64,000 bases of DNA from contig NZ_JACJPV010000005.1 in NCBI RefSeq assembly GCF_014696225.1, positions 1-64,000 on the forward strand, given 5' to 3'. The position numbers were made by a program, and so were the translations under genes. Positions 24,085 to 32,817 of the stretch are shown here, in pieces (position 1 is the first letter of the stretch; every line of letters begins with the position of its first letter). The notes under the pieces are model-generated. The model saw nothing but the letters and a program-made list of their open reading frames with translations. It was not told the origin of the DNA and made no database searches. This stretch comes from Anabaena sp. FACHB-1237 (GTDB lineage Bacteria > Cyanobacteriota > Cyanobacteriia > Cyanobacteriales > Nostocaceae).

Positions 24085-25560
24085 ATGACAAATCAGCCAG
24101 TAGAAACAGAATTAGACGTTATACAAGATACTACATCAGAAAAGCCACTGCAAGCTCACAAGGTATATAGACCTGTAAAATCTGGAAAAACTCAACCACC
24201 AGTTAAAAAGCAACTTAATAATGCTGGTTCTGTGGTTGAATCAGTTGGATCTATCCCAGATGAATTGTATAAGCGATTAGGCTTGTCTATGCCTCAATGG
24301 TTATTGTGGCTGTTAACCATTGTTTTAGGAATCATCATCTCTGGGTTAATAGCATCAATTTTAGCATTGTGGACTCCTCTGTGGAGTAATTTAGATCAGC
24401 CTAAAGATGAGGATTTTACAGCTAATAATAAGGATCAGCCTAAATTAACCAGCGATGTATGGACTAAATTCTCTCAGTATAAACTCTCAAAACCCATGAA
24501 TATTTTAGTCATGGGTATTGAACCAGTTAAAGGTGCTGTAGATGGTTCATTAGAGAGCTTTAGTGGTAGTAGTGATACAATGATGTTAGTGAGAGTAAAT
24601 CCCAGCGATAAATCTATCCGCCTACTCTCAATACCCAGAGGAACGATGATCGCTATTCCTGAACAGGGATTAAATAAAGTATCAGAAGCTAATGCTAAAG
24701 GTGGACCTGTATTAGCCGCAAGAGTTGTTAGTCGTAGTTTAAGCAACGCACCTATAGATAGATATATTCGCATTTCTACTGGTAGTTTCCGACAGCTAGT
24801 TAATTTATTGGGGGGAGTAGATGTATTTGTACCCCAAGCTATGAATTATCAAGATACTAGTAGCGGGTTCAATATGAATTTGGTAAGTGGTTGGCAGACT
24901 TTAAACGGAGAACAAGCGGAAGCGTTTGCTCGTTACACAGAAGGATTTATGGGAGACTTACCTAGAGTGCAACGACAGCAAACACTAATCACTGCTTTAA
25001 TGCAACGATTAAGCAATCCTTCTGTACTCAACAGATTACCTCAATTAACTCGCATTATGCGAAAATATTTCGATACCAACTTAAAAACGGAAGAAATTAT
25101 GGCTTTAGCTAATTTTTCCTTGACTGTGGAAAGGGAGAAATTTCAAATGGCCATGTTACCTGGGACATTTAGCAAATTTAGCCAAGATCCTAACAGTTAT
25201 TGGTTAAATTTGACAGGTCAACAAAGTTTACTTAATGATTATGCAGGTGTAAATGTACCCAGCTTGCAGGAAGATGTTAGACCTGTGTTAATTCGCAAAG
25301 TTGCTATACAAAATGGTACTAATAGACCTGAATTAACAGAAAAGGTTATTGCTTATTTAAAAGAAAAGGGATTTACAAACGTTTATGCAGTTGCCCCTTG
25401 GTCAGATAATCAACGTCAAACTCAGATTATTGTGCAAAAAGGAACTAGAGAAATAGGTCAAGAAATGCAAAAGGTTTTAGGATTAGGACAAGTTGAACTT
25501 TCTACTACCGGCGATTTAGAATCAGAGATAACCATTCGCATTGGTAAAGATTGGCAGTAG
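24085..25560 (+). CDS. LytR-CpsA-Psr (LCP) family protein
   Basis: LCP proteins transfer lipid-linked polymers to peptidoglycan outside the membrane. From the ATG at 24085 the product is about 491 residues. A cytoplasmic K/P-rich segment is followed by a membrane helix (LLWLLTIVLGIIISGLIASI). The LCP core spans about 120-290, with NILVMGIEP, GSSDTMMLVRVNP, LLSIPRGTM and LPRVQRQQTLI. A C-terminal LytR_C-like domain (IRKVAIQNGTNRPEL onward) ends the protein. The frame stays open to an ATG at 23935, but the extra 50 codons are built from STRR-like DNA (CTTCGCACTTCGCACTC). A GTG at 24052 is the other plausible start. Confidence 0.87.
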   Translation: MTNQPVETELDVIQDTTSEKPLQAHKVYRPVKSGKTQPPVKKQLNNAGSVVESVGSIPDELYKRLGLSMPQWLLWLLTIVLGIIISGLIASILALWTPLWSNLDQPKDEDFTANNKDQPKLTSDVWTKFSQYKLSKPMNILVMGIEPVKGAVDGSLESFSGSSDTMMLVRVNPSDKSIRLLSIPRGTMIAIPEQGLNKVSEANAKGGPVLAARVVSRSLSNAPIDRYIRISTGSFRQLVNLLGGVDVFVPQAMNYQDTSSGFNMNLVSGWQTLNGEQAEAFARYTEGFMGDLPRVQRQQTLITALMQRLSNPSVLNRLPQLTRIMRKYFDTNLKTEEIMALANFSLTVEREKFQMAMLPGTFSKFSQDPNSYWLNLTGQQSLLNDYAGVNVPSLQEDVRPVLIRKVAIQNGTNRPELTEKVIAYLKEKGFTNVYAVAPWSDNQRQTQIIVQKGTREIGQEMQKVLGLGQVELSTTGDLESEITIRIGKDWQ

Positions 25561-25571
25561 TAAAACATAAC

Positions 25572-25597
25572 TAGGGGTAATTTATGAATTACCTCTA
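25572..25597. terminator. Hairpin, family H2
   Basis: TAGGGGTAATTTATGAATTACCTCTA palindrome 11 bp behind the LCP gene; related hairpins lie behind the genes ending at 36307 and 40114. Confidence 0.6.
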
Positions 25598-25687
25598 CGG
25601 AAGAATAAGGATTTTAGCTACATCTTGTCTAAGTCTTGAGTTTTTTAAATTTGTTTAGTTTACTATTGATGACAAATAAACAAAGTT

Positions 25688-26176
25688 ATGTACAAAACTT
25701 TATTATTTACTTTTGTTTTATCGGGATTTATTCTCATCTTTCATGTTCAAGCTGCTTTTGCACAAGTTAATACCATTAACTATAGCAATATGAACTTAGA
25801 AAACCGTGACTTTTCTCATATTGATTTAGTTGGTAGCACCTTTGTGGCCGCAGAAATGCGAGGAGCGAATTTTCAAGGATCTAATTTAACTAATGCCATA
25901 TTAACAAAGGCTGTATTATTAAGAGCTAATTTAGAAGGGGCAAATTTAACAGATGCTTTAGTTGATCGTGTCACCTTAGATAGCGCTAATCTTAGAAATG
26001 CTAATTTCACAGGTGCAACTTTAACACGCAGTCGCTTTTATGATGCTGATGTTACTGGTGCTGATTTTACAGATGCACTAATTGATCGCTATCAAGTTAC
26101 ACTACTTTGTAAAACGGCCGATGGTGTTAATCCTATTACTGGTGTTTCCACTAGAGAAAGTTTAGGTTGTCGGTGA
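25688..26176 (+). CDS. Secreted pentapeptide-repeat protein
   Basis: A 162-residue protein. The first 26 residues are a signal peptide (hydrophobic [17 protein letters not shown], cleavage near AAFA-Q). Residues 35-140 are pentapeptide repeats of the A(D/N)LXX type ([28 protein letters not shown]), which fold into a right-handed quadrilateral beta helix. A short tail with two cysteines (LLCKTADG and SLGCR) follows. Similar small proteins occur in the cyanobacterial thylakoid lumen or periplasm; the role is unknown. Confidence 0.85.
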   Translation: MYKTLLFTFVLSGFILIFHVQAAFAQVNTINYSNMNLENRDFSHIDLVGSTFVAAEMRGANFQGSNLTNAILTKAVLLRANLEGANLTDALVDRVTLDSANLRNANFTGATLTRSRFYDADVTGADFTDALIDRYQVTLLCKTADGVNPITGVSTRESLGCR

Positions 26177-26204
26177 TTTAGAATCACAAATAACCATTTG
26201 TTTG

Positions 26205-26269
26205 GTAGGGTACGTCAGACAGTATAAATCATGTGAATAACCAAATTGTTGATATCTGACGCACCCTAC
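26205..26269. repeat. Inverted repeat GTAGGGTACGTCAGAC...CTGACGCACCCTAC
   Basis: A 65-bp element with 16-bp near-perfect inverted arms around an AT-rich loop. The arm (CTGACGCACCCTAC) is also the inner arm of the elements at 53233, 56476 and 60637. Confidence 0.7.
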
Positions 26270-26604
26270 AACTGTGGACTAGATAGTGCCGACACTTCTA
26301 GGATAAAGCAAGAAGAAAAAGCAAACTTTTGTTAGCATTAGTTAGCTTTTTTGTATCGCCAATTTACCTGTATAATTTTCTAGTTCAGATAGAATTTCTG
26401 GGATCTGCATGATTATAAAACTTTAACTTTTATTAAGTTGCGTTAATATCTATTCCATTGCAGATGCATATATGATAGTAAAGACTATTAGAAATTTATT
26501 AAAAATTTATCTGGTCAATTGTTCACTATTTTACTTTATATAGTAACCTCAAATAGTGGTAATATGCAAAGTATCACTTTTTCATAAGAGGATGTTTGGA
26601 AAGG

Positions 26605-26671
26605 CAATTGGAAATCGCGTCTACACAGGCAAAACCTGCCTACGTAGGTTAAAAATCCTTGTTTTTTCCTT
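26605..26671 (-). repeat. R5 dispersed repeat
   Basis: Reverse-orientation copy of the 11550 repeat: GGAAATCGCGTCTACACAGG, then CAAAACCTGCCTACGTAGG and TTAAAAATCCTTG. Confidence 0.75.
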
Positions 26672-26825
26672 AGTCCACGCAGGTGGTCACTGATCCTGTA
26701 CAGTAGCGAATTATATTCGCCCTATACTTTTAAAACATCATCTAAGTGATAATCTAAGTGATAAGTTTAAATATTAACCTATTATTTGTATTAATTAACT
26801 ACTTACTTCAATAAACTTAAAGTTT

Positions 26826-28430
26826 GTGACACAAAAAGATCAAAAACCAACCCGTTCTTTTGCTGGTATTGCTGGTATTGTGGCAGTCGCCACATTTATT
26901 AGTAAAATATTTGGGTTAATTAGACAACAAACCATCGCAGCTGCTTTTGGTGTTGGTGCGGCCGCAACTGCTTATAGTTATGCTTATATTATTCCCGGTT
27001 TTCTATTAATATTATTAGGTGGGGTAAATGGACCATTACATAGTGCCATTATCAGTGTTTTAGCTAAGAATAAAAAAGAAGATGCTGCACCAATTGTAGA
27101 AACTGTAACTACTTTAGTAGGAGGAATACTATTAATATTAACAGTTGCCCAATATTTTGCTGCTGATATTATAGTTGATCTGGTGGGTCGTGGTTTACAA
27201 GCAAGTACAAGAGCGATCGCTATTCAACAAATTAAAATTATGTCACCGATGGCCTTATTTGCTGGTTTAATTGGTATTGGTTTTGGGACATTAAATGCAG
27301 CAAATCAATATTGGTTATTATCAATTAGTCCTTTATTATCTAGTATAACTGTTGTGATTGGTATTGCATTTTTAGGACTGCAATATGGCAGGGAAATTAT
27401 TAAACCAGAATTTGCCTTTATTGGTGGTATGGTGTTAGCTTGGGGGACACTAGCCGGAGCAATTTTACAATGGATTGTACAATTAATTGTACAATGGCGT
27501 TTAGGATTAGGTAAATTAAAACTGCGGTTTAATTTCAAATCTCCACCAGTACAAGAAGTAATTAGAATTATGACACCTGCCACAATTTCCTCGGGAATGA
27601 TGCCGATAAATGTAGCTACAGACCTTTATTTTGCTAGTCCTATTCCCGGTGCCGCCGCAGGTTTTAACTATGCCAATTTATTAGTACAAACTCCATTAGG
27701 CATCATTTCTAATATTATTCTATTGCCCTTATTACCCATATTTGCTAAACTATCAGCACCAGAAAATTGGCTAGATTTAAAATTACGTATTCGTCAAGGT
27801 TTACTACTAACTGCTGTCACTATGTTACCTTTGGGAGCATTAATGATAGCCTTAGCAGTACCCATAGTACAAATAGTTTATCAACGGGGAGCATTTAATC
27901 AAGAAGCAACTTCCTTAGTATCATCATTATTAATGGTTTATGGTGTAGGAATGTTTGTCTATTTAGCCAGAGATATTTTAGTTAGAGTATTTTATGCCTT
28001 AGGAGATGGAGAAACACCTTTTAAAATTAGTACCTTTAATATATTTTTAAATGGTGTTTTAGATTTAATTTTTGTGCAACCTTTTGGTGCCCAGGGTTTA
28101 ATATTAGCTACAGTGGGAGTTAATTTAAGTTCCACAATTATGTTGTTATATTTACTCAATCGTAAATTAAATGGTATTCCTTGGCAAGAATGGAGTAAAC
28201 CAATTTTAGGGTTATTAGGTGGTAGTATCATTAGTGGTGGAGTTAGTTATGCAGTGTTAATGGCTTCTCAACAAATTCTCGGTACACAAGGTTTAATAAA
28301 TTTATTAATAGAATTATCTATTTCTGGAGTTTTTGGTATAGGAGTATTTGCATTGTTTAGCACTAAGATGAATATTCCTGAAATTAATGATTTTGTGCTG
28401 AAAATGCGCCAGAAAATTTGGAAAAGATAG
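26826..28430 (+). CDS. murJ: Lipid II flippase MurJ
   Basis: A 534-residue polytopic membrane protein of the MOP superfamily that moves lipid II across the inner membrane for peptidoglycan synthesis. It shows about 14 hydrophobic segments. The N-terminal signature is ATFISKIFGLIRQQTIAAAFG-GAAATAYSYA (residues about 18-48), followed by LLGGVNGPLHSAIISVL. The central cation-like groove residues are in NVATDLYFAS, and VQIVYQRGAFNQEAT and LARDILVRVFYALGDGETPF are typical MurJ motifs. The start is a GTG. It is a single gene flanked by repeat-rich spacers. Confidence 0.93.
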   Translation: MTQKDQKPTRSFAGIAGIVAVATFISKIFGLIRQQTIAAAFGVGAAATAYSYAYIIPGFLLILLGGVNGPLHSAIISVLAKNKKEDAAPIVETVTTLVGGILLILTVAQYFAADIIVDLVGRGLQASTRAIAIQQIKIMSPMALFAGLIGIGFGTLNAANQYWLLSISPLLSSITVVIGIAFLGLQYGREIIKPEFAFIGGMVLAWGTLAGAILQWIVQLIVQWRLGLGKLKLRFNFKSPPVQEVIRIMTPATISSGMMPINVATDLYFASPIPGAAAGFNYANLLVQTPLGIISNIILLPLLPIFAKLSAPENWLDLKLRIRQGLLLTAVTMLPLGALMIALAVPIVQIVYQRGAFNQEATSLVSSLLMVYGVGMFVYLARDILVRVFYALGDGETPFKISTFNIFLNGVLDLIFVQPFGAQGLILATVGVNLSSTIMLLYLLNRKLNGIPWQEWSKPILGLLGGSIISGGVSYAVLMASQQILGTQGLINLLIELSISGVFGIGVFALFSTKMNIPEINDFVLKMRQKIWKR

Positions 28431-28501
28431 CAGGTATAATTGATCATTGATAGCTGAATACACAAAGGATTTTTTGACTAATTAAAAACTAAGAACTTTT
28501 T

Positions 28502-28557
28502 AACATAAATAGGCAAGTTTTGCCCGTGTAGATGCGATTTCCCATCGCCGATTTTTG
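28502..28557 (+). repeat. R5 repeat, partial
   Basis: GGCAAGTTTTGCCCGTGTAG, then ATGCGATTTCCCATCGC; the left third of R5 is missing or diverged. Confidence 0.6.
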
Positions 28558-28611
28558 TTACTACTTACGCAAGTGTCACAGTAAAAAATCTGTTTATTTG
28601 CAAGCAAGATT

Positions 28612-28816
28612 TACAGCAGTTTCCCTTATTATGAGGTACAGATATTAATAAGCTAATGTGCAGCACTCACTGTATAATTAAAAAACGTGAAGTTACAGTA
28701 GCACAAGCATCTTGCTTGTATTAATTATTCAAGTTAAAGGCACAACAGCTTAACCCTTGTAACACAGGCATCTTGCTGTGTTGATAGTATACCTCATGTA
28801 GATGGAATGTGCTGTA
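28612..28816 (+). repeat. R1 element interrupted by R2
   Basis: R1 left part (TACAGCAGTTTCCCTTATTA to AGATATTAA) and right part (ACCCTTGTAACACAGG to GTGCTGTA) flank an R2 copy. Confidence 0.85.
28649..28752 (+). mobile_element. R2 MITE-like element inserted in R1
   Basis: Full-length 104-bp R2 bounded by TA on both sides within R1 sequence, as expected for TA-target insertion (Tc1/mariner/IS630-type MITE). Confidence 0.8.
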
Positions 28817-29114
28817 TACTGTCTGACGTGGTTGGTGAGCTTGTCGAACCACACCCTAGGAATCTGCCAGTTGCGTAAGTCTTGTTTGTAATAATTTAGA
28901 CCTTGCAACTATCCTCTAACTACGGAATCCCCACTCCCGACTCCTGATAAATAAAATACTTGTGTATTTCACCACGTGGGATTAAACTAGTAATTAGCTA
29001 GTTCTAGGATCTTCAACACTGGGCTGAAATACCTAGAATTATGTCTTGACAAACTTATTCATGTTGAGTTCTGAAGATTTTTTATGGACAACAGTCCAAC
29101 TGATGGTAGTAGTA

Positions 29115-29172
29115 TCCTCCTCTAAGCTGGTGAGATGAGATAATCTCCTGGCGCGGAGGAGATTTTAGGAGG
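29115..29172 (+). promoter_or_regulatory. mgtE leader with anti-Shine-Dalgarno
   Basis: TCCTCCTC at 29115-29122 can pair either with GGAGGAGA (29155-29162) or with the true ribosome-binding site AGGAGG (29167-29172), nine bases before the mgtE ATG. These pairings exclude each other, so translation could be switched. It does not match the M-box (ykoK) consensus I know. Regulation is inferred. Confidence 0.4.
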
Positions 29173-29181
29173 TATAGGATA

Positions 29182-30534
29182 ATGCTTACACAAGATATTT
29201 GCAATTCTTTAATTGGGGTTACTGATTTAAACCAACTTAAATTGGATTTGAACAGTCTACAACCTGTGGACGTAGGTGAATATATTAGTAATTTACCAGA
29301 ACAAGAAAGAGCGATCGCTTTTCGTCTATTAAATAAGTCCCAAGCTATAGATGTATTTGAATATTTACCTACAGATATTCAGGAAGAATTAATTAATTCT
29401 CTCCACGATATTCAAGTGGTTCAATTAGTAGAAGAAATGAGTCCCGATGAAAGGGCGGAATTATTTGATGAGTTACCCGCAGGAGTAGTTAAACGACTAT
29501 TACAACAACTTAGTTCTGAACAAAGACAAGCCACAGCCACAATTTTGGGTTATCCAGAAGGAACTGCTGGCCGGGTAATGACTACAGAATATGTGAGGTT
29601 AAGACAAGGGTTAACTGTAGGAGAAGCATTAAGCAAAATTCGTCGTCAAGATGAAGATAAAGAAACAATTTATTATGCTTATGTTACGGACGATAATCGT
29701 AAATTAGTTAGTGTTGTATCCTTACGTCAATTATTATTTACCTTCCCTGATGTTTTAATTAAAGATATCGCTAGTGGCCATGTCATTAAGGTAAAAACCG
29801 AAACTTCTCAGGAAGAGGTGGCTAGAATTATGCAGCGTTATGATTTAATTGCTATTCCTGTGGTAGATAGGGAAGAAAGACTAGTGGGAATTATTACTAT
29901 TGATGACGTTGTAGATATTTTAGAAGAAGAGGCCACCGAAGATATTCAAAAATTAGCAGGGGTAAGTGGTGATGAAGAAGCCCTATCTTCGCCATTATTA
30001 ACAATTCGTAACCGTTTACCCTGGTTATTGGGGATTATGGCATTATATATTGGTGCTGCTAGTGCCATCGCCCCCTTTCAACAAGTAATTGCCGCCGTAC
30101 CAGTATTAGCCGTAATTATGCCCATATTTTCTAACACGGGTGGTACTGTGGGTATTCAAGCCTTAACGGTGACTATTCGCGGTTTAGGAGTGGGAGAAGT
30201 TACTCCAGAAGACACCAGTAAAATTCTCCGTAAGGAACTATTAGCTGGTTTTGGTACAGCTTTAGCATTGGGTACAACAATGATGTTACTATCCTTAATC
30301 TGGGCTAAACCTCAAGAAAGATGGGTAGCTGTAGTTGCTGGTATGGTTATGGCTACTAATACCTTAGTAGCTGTAACATTGGGAACATTATTACCTATGG
30401 GATTGAAAAAGTTCAAGTTAGATCCTGCTTTAATGAGTGGACCGTTAGTAACTACGATGTTAGATACTATTGGATTTTTAACATTCTTAAGTATGATTTC
30501 TCTTGCTTTGAAGGTATTTCATTTTCCTAGTTAA
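29182..30534 (+). CDS. mgtE: Magnesium transporter MgtE
   Basis: A 450-residue Mg2+ channel. The cytoplasmic N domain (about 30-130) shows the repeated superhelical pattern VVQLVEEMSPDERAELFDEL. Two CBS domains follow (about 135-255; ATGR-MTTEYVRLRQGLTVGE, then IPVVDREERLVGIITIDD). The pore domain has five membrane helices, with the conserved PIFSNTGGTVGIQALTV-T-RGL segment, MVMATNTLVAVTLGTLLP and the last helix with LVTTMLDTIGFLTF carrying the aspartate of the ion path. The ribosome-binding site AGGAGG is strong. The upstream leader may regulate translation. Confidence 0.95.
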   Translation: MLTQDICNSLIGVTDLNQLKLDLNSLQPVDVGEYISNLPEQERAIAFRLLNKSQAIDVFEYLPTDIQEELINSLHDIQVVQLVEEMSPDERAELFDELPAGVVKRLLQQLSSEQRQATATILGYPEGTAGRVMTTEYVRLRQGLTVGEALSKIRRQDEDKETIYYAYVTDDNRKLVSVVSLRQLLFTFPDVLIKDIASGHVIKVKTETSQEEVARIMQRYDLIAIPVVDREERLVGIITIDDVVDILEEEATEDIQKLAGVSGDEEALSSPLLTIRNRLPWLLGIMALYIGAASAIAPFQQVIAAVPVLAVIMPIFSNTGGTVGIQALTVTIRGLGVGEVTPEDTSKILRKELLAGFGTALALGTTMMLLSLIWAKPQERWVAVVAGMVMATNTLVAVTLGTLLPMGLKKFKLDPALMSGPLVTTMLDTIGFLTFLSMISLALKVFHFPS

Positions 30535-30842
30535 TTTGTTGATTGATCATTGGTGATTAGTAACATATAATTATTAACTAACAATTATTAATTAAAAATT
30601 ATTAATCATCTCCAATAGACATTTGGTGGAAATCAATATAAAAACGGTTATGTAATTTTCACCACAGGTCTAATAAATAAGATGGCCACAACAACATTTA
30701 TGCTCTTACAAAAACACGCAGTACACACCAAAATATGAACCAACTAATTGAGCTATTAACTATATAAAATGCTATTTGATATAAATTAGCATTAAAGTAC
30801 AACTACAAAAGTTCATTCAATATAATATAACAGTAAAATTTT
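30535..30842. other. Intergenic, nothing recognised
   Basis: AT-rich spacer between mgtE and pyrB with runs of ATTAATTA-like sequence and no clear promoter or repeat. Confidence 0.4.
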
Positions 30843-31844
30843 ATGCCTAATACTACTTGGAATCGTCATCATATTCTCTCATTATCTGATTTTACTACAT
30901 TTGAATATAATGCCGTTTTGCAAACTGCGGCCTCATTTCAAGAAGTGTTATCACGACGAACTAAAAAAGTACCAACTTTACAAGGGCAAGTGGTAGCAAA
31001 TTTATTTTTTGAACCTTCTACTCGCACTCGTAGTAGTTTTGAAATAGCAGCAAAAAGACTCAGTGCAGATACTTTGAATTTCGCTTCTTCCACATCTTCT
31101 ATGACAAAAGGAGAGACGATTTTAGATACCGCAAAAACTTATTTGGCCATGGGTACAGATATTATGGTAATACGCCATAAAGATGCAGGAGTACCCCAGG
31201 CGATCGCTCAAGAAATGGATAATTTAGGAGTTAAAGTTAGCGTATTAAATGCTGGAGATGGGCAACATGAACATCCATCCCAAGGGTTATTAGACTTATT
31301 CACAATTTGCAGTTTAATAGACCCAAATAATCCCAGAATTGAACTATTAAAAGGTAAAAAAATAGCCATAGTCGGTGATATTTTACATTCTCGTGTAGCC
31401 CGTTCTAACATTTGGAGTTTAACAGCTAGTGGCGCAGAAGTACATTTAGCCGCACCACCTACACTATTACCAAAATACTTTGCTGAATATCTAGGAGTAA
31501 CAAAAGGATATCAACGTTTATTTACTCATTGGCACATAGAACCAGCTTTAGAAAATGCGGACTTTGTGATGACATTAAGACTACAAAAAGAAAGAATGAC
31601 CTCTCATTTACTCCCCAGTTTAAGAGAATATCATCAATTATTTGGCCTTACCTATGATAGAATCAAAAAATGTCAACCTCATGTAAAAGTATTACATCCA
31701 GGACCCGTAAATAGAGGAGTGGAAATTAGTTCTGATTTAATGGACAATCCAGAAATTAGCTTAATACAAAATCAAGTAACTAGTGGTGTAGCAGTCAGAA
31801 TGGCGCTATTATATTTTATAGGTAGTGGTCGTCATTACTCGTAG
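30843..31844 (+). CDS. pyrB: Aspartate carbamoyltransferase catalytic subunit
   Basis: Joins carbamoyl phosphate and aspartate in pyrimidine synthesis. It is 333 residues. Carbamoyl-phosphate-binding [13 protein letters not shown] is at about 58-70, [11 protein letters not shown] follows, [12 protein letters not shown] is in the middle, and MTLRLQKER and [14 protein letters not shown] near the C-terminus bind aspartate. No regulatory subunit gene is nearby, in line with bacterial enzymes lacking PyrI. Its stop codon overlaps the start of a small hairpin (31843-31862). Confidence 0.95.
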   Translation: MPNTTWNRHHILSLSDFTTFEYNAVLQTAASFQEVLSRRTKKVPTLQGQVVANLFFEPSTRTRSSFEIAAKRLSADTLNFASSTSSMTKGETILDTAKTYLAMGTDIMVIRHKDAGVPQAIAQEMDNLGVKVSVLNAGDGQHEHPSQGLLDLFTICSLIDPNNPRIELLKGKKIAIVGDILHSRVARSNIWSLTASGAEVHLAAPPTLLPKYFAEYLGVTKGYQRLFTHWHIEPALENADFVMTLRLQKERMTSHLLPSLREYHQLFGLTYDRIKKCQPHVKVLHPGPVNRGVEISSDLMDNPEISLIQNQVTSGVAVRMALLYFIGSGRHYS

Positions 31845-31897
31845 TTGAGCTTTAGCTCAACTCTTAATTACTCTTAGTTGAGCTTTAGTTCAAATTC
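31843..31897. repeat. AGTTGAGCTTTAGCTCAACT palindrome, two copies
   Basis: A perfect 20-bp palindrome beginning in the pyrB stop codon, and a second imperfect copy at 31878-31897. Possible transcript end signal. Confidence 0.6.
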
Positions 31898-31928
31898 GTA
31901 ATTGGGCTTCATCCCAGGAGAAACATCA

Positions 31929-32768
31929 ATGAATCTATCTATTATTCATGAAATTACTCAAGATTTAGAACAGCATGAAAACTCAAAAAGAATTAAAAAA
32001 TTAATGTTTTATGCTTGTACAAATCAGTGGACAAATGATCAAAATCAGTTAGCACAATTAACATTACCACAATTAGTAGAACAACTATGGAATTTAAACC
32101 CCACAGTGGCAGATTTAAAATCCAACTTATCCAAAATTGCTAACACTCTCAGTAAGCCAAGTGAATATATCAACGTTGCCAATATTATTACCAGTAAAAT
32201 CGAAAAAATATATTTTTGTTTTAAAAATGAAGAACTACCACAAATAATATCTAATCAACTTCATCAAAAATATCAAGTAAAAAATAATAAATATAATATT
32301 TTTGATATACGTCAAAATATTATGCGTCTTACCAACCCCTTGAGAGCAAAAATAGTCTTATTTTACGCAGTATATGATCAGTTTCACTTTAAATCAGAAT
32401 ATTGGTCAAAATTAAGATTAGAAACACTAGATAGTTTGATCACCAAATTATTTGATTCCTGTGAAACATTCTCCCAAGTAGAATCTAAACTTAATAATAG
32501 TGTTTTATCCTTGGGTATAGATGAGGAGAATAAACAAGCGGCTAGTACAATTAGCAGATTTATGAAAAATTTGTATAGTGATGTTTATTGCACATCCGTT
32601 TATCAAAATTCCATGAGTTCCATAGAAATGCAGACATTAGTTAATTCAGATGATGAAATAGATAATCAAACCCAGCTAAATATTATTAATAATGTTCATG
32701 AATTTTATCCCCATGAACTTGATGATAATAACACCTGTCCAGCATTAAAACCACCTACCAGAAAATAA
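31929..32768 (+). CDS. Hypothetical protein with two internal repeats
   Basis: About 279 residues, no known family. Two segments of about 75 residues resemble each other: KRIKKLMFYACTNQW with LTLPQLVEQLWNL and LKSNLSKIANTL, and LRAKIVLFYAVYDQF with LRLETLDSLITKLF and VESKLNNSVLSL. Each ends in an I-kk-Y (KIEKIY, FMKNLY) and they are joined by a K/Y-rich linker, so the gene arose by internal duplication of a helical module. AGGAGA eleven bases before the ATG at 31929 supports that start against a TTG at 31902. It is followed 49 bp later by a pentapeptide-repeat gene. Confidence 0.7.
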   Translation: MNLSIIHEITQDLEQHENSKRIKKLMFYACTNQWTNDQNQLAQLTLPQLVEQLWNLNPTVADLKSNLSKIANTLSKPSEYINVANIITSKIEKIYFCFKNEELPQIISNQLHQKYQVKNNKYNIFDIRQNIMRLTNPLRAKIVLFYAVYDQFHFKSEYWSKLRLETLDSLITKLFDSCETFSQVESKLNNSVLSLGIDEENKQAASTISRFMKNLYSDVYCTSVYQNSMSSIEMQTLVNSDDEIDNQTQLNIINNVHEFYPHELDDNNTCPALKPPTRK

Positions 32769-32817
32769 ACTTATCAATTATCTCGCACCAAATCTCATTA
32801 TGGAAAACAGGAAAAAT

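Larger units (their letters stand above)
26177..26825. other. 650-bp intergenic region with repeats
   Basis: Holds an inverted repeat (26205-26269) and an R5 copy (26605-26671). The middle (26280-26600) is AT-rich with nothing recognisable. Confidence 0.5.
28563..28880. mobile_element. R3 MITE-like element hosting R1 and R2
   Basis: The outer ends are ACTTACGCAAGTGTCACA and CCAGTTGCGTAAGT, the same arms as the 123-bp element at 35719-35841. Inside lies a complete R1, itself split by a complete R2. The order of insertion is therefore R3, then R1, then R2. Confidence 0.7.
28431..29181. other. 750-bp spacer with nested mobile elements and mgtE leader
   Basis: Contains an R5 fragment, a three-level nest of elements (28563-28880) and the mgtE 5' leader (from about 29040). 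TTGACA at 29050 may be a -35 for mgtE, but no matching -10 is clear. Confidence 0.6.

Noticed and set aside
28950-29181. M-box (ykoK) magnesium riboswitch before mgtE
   Set aside because: The conserved M-box sequence blocks I know are not present; only a possible anti-Shine-Dalgarno pairing remains.
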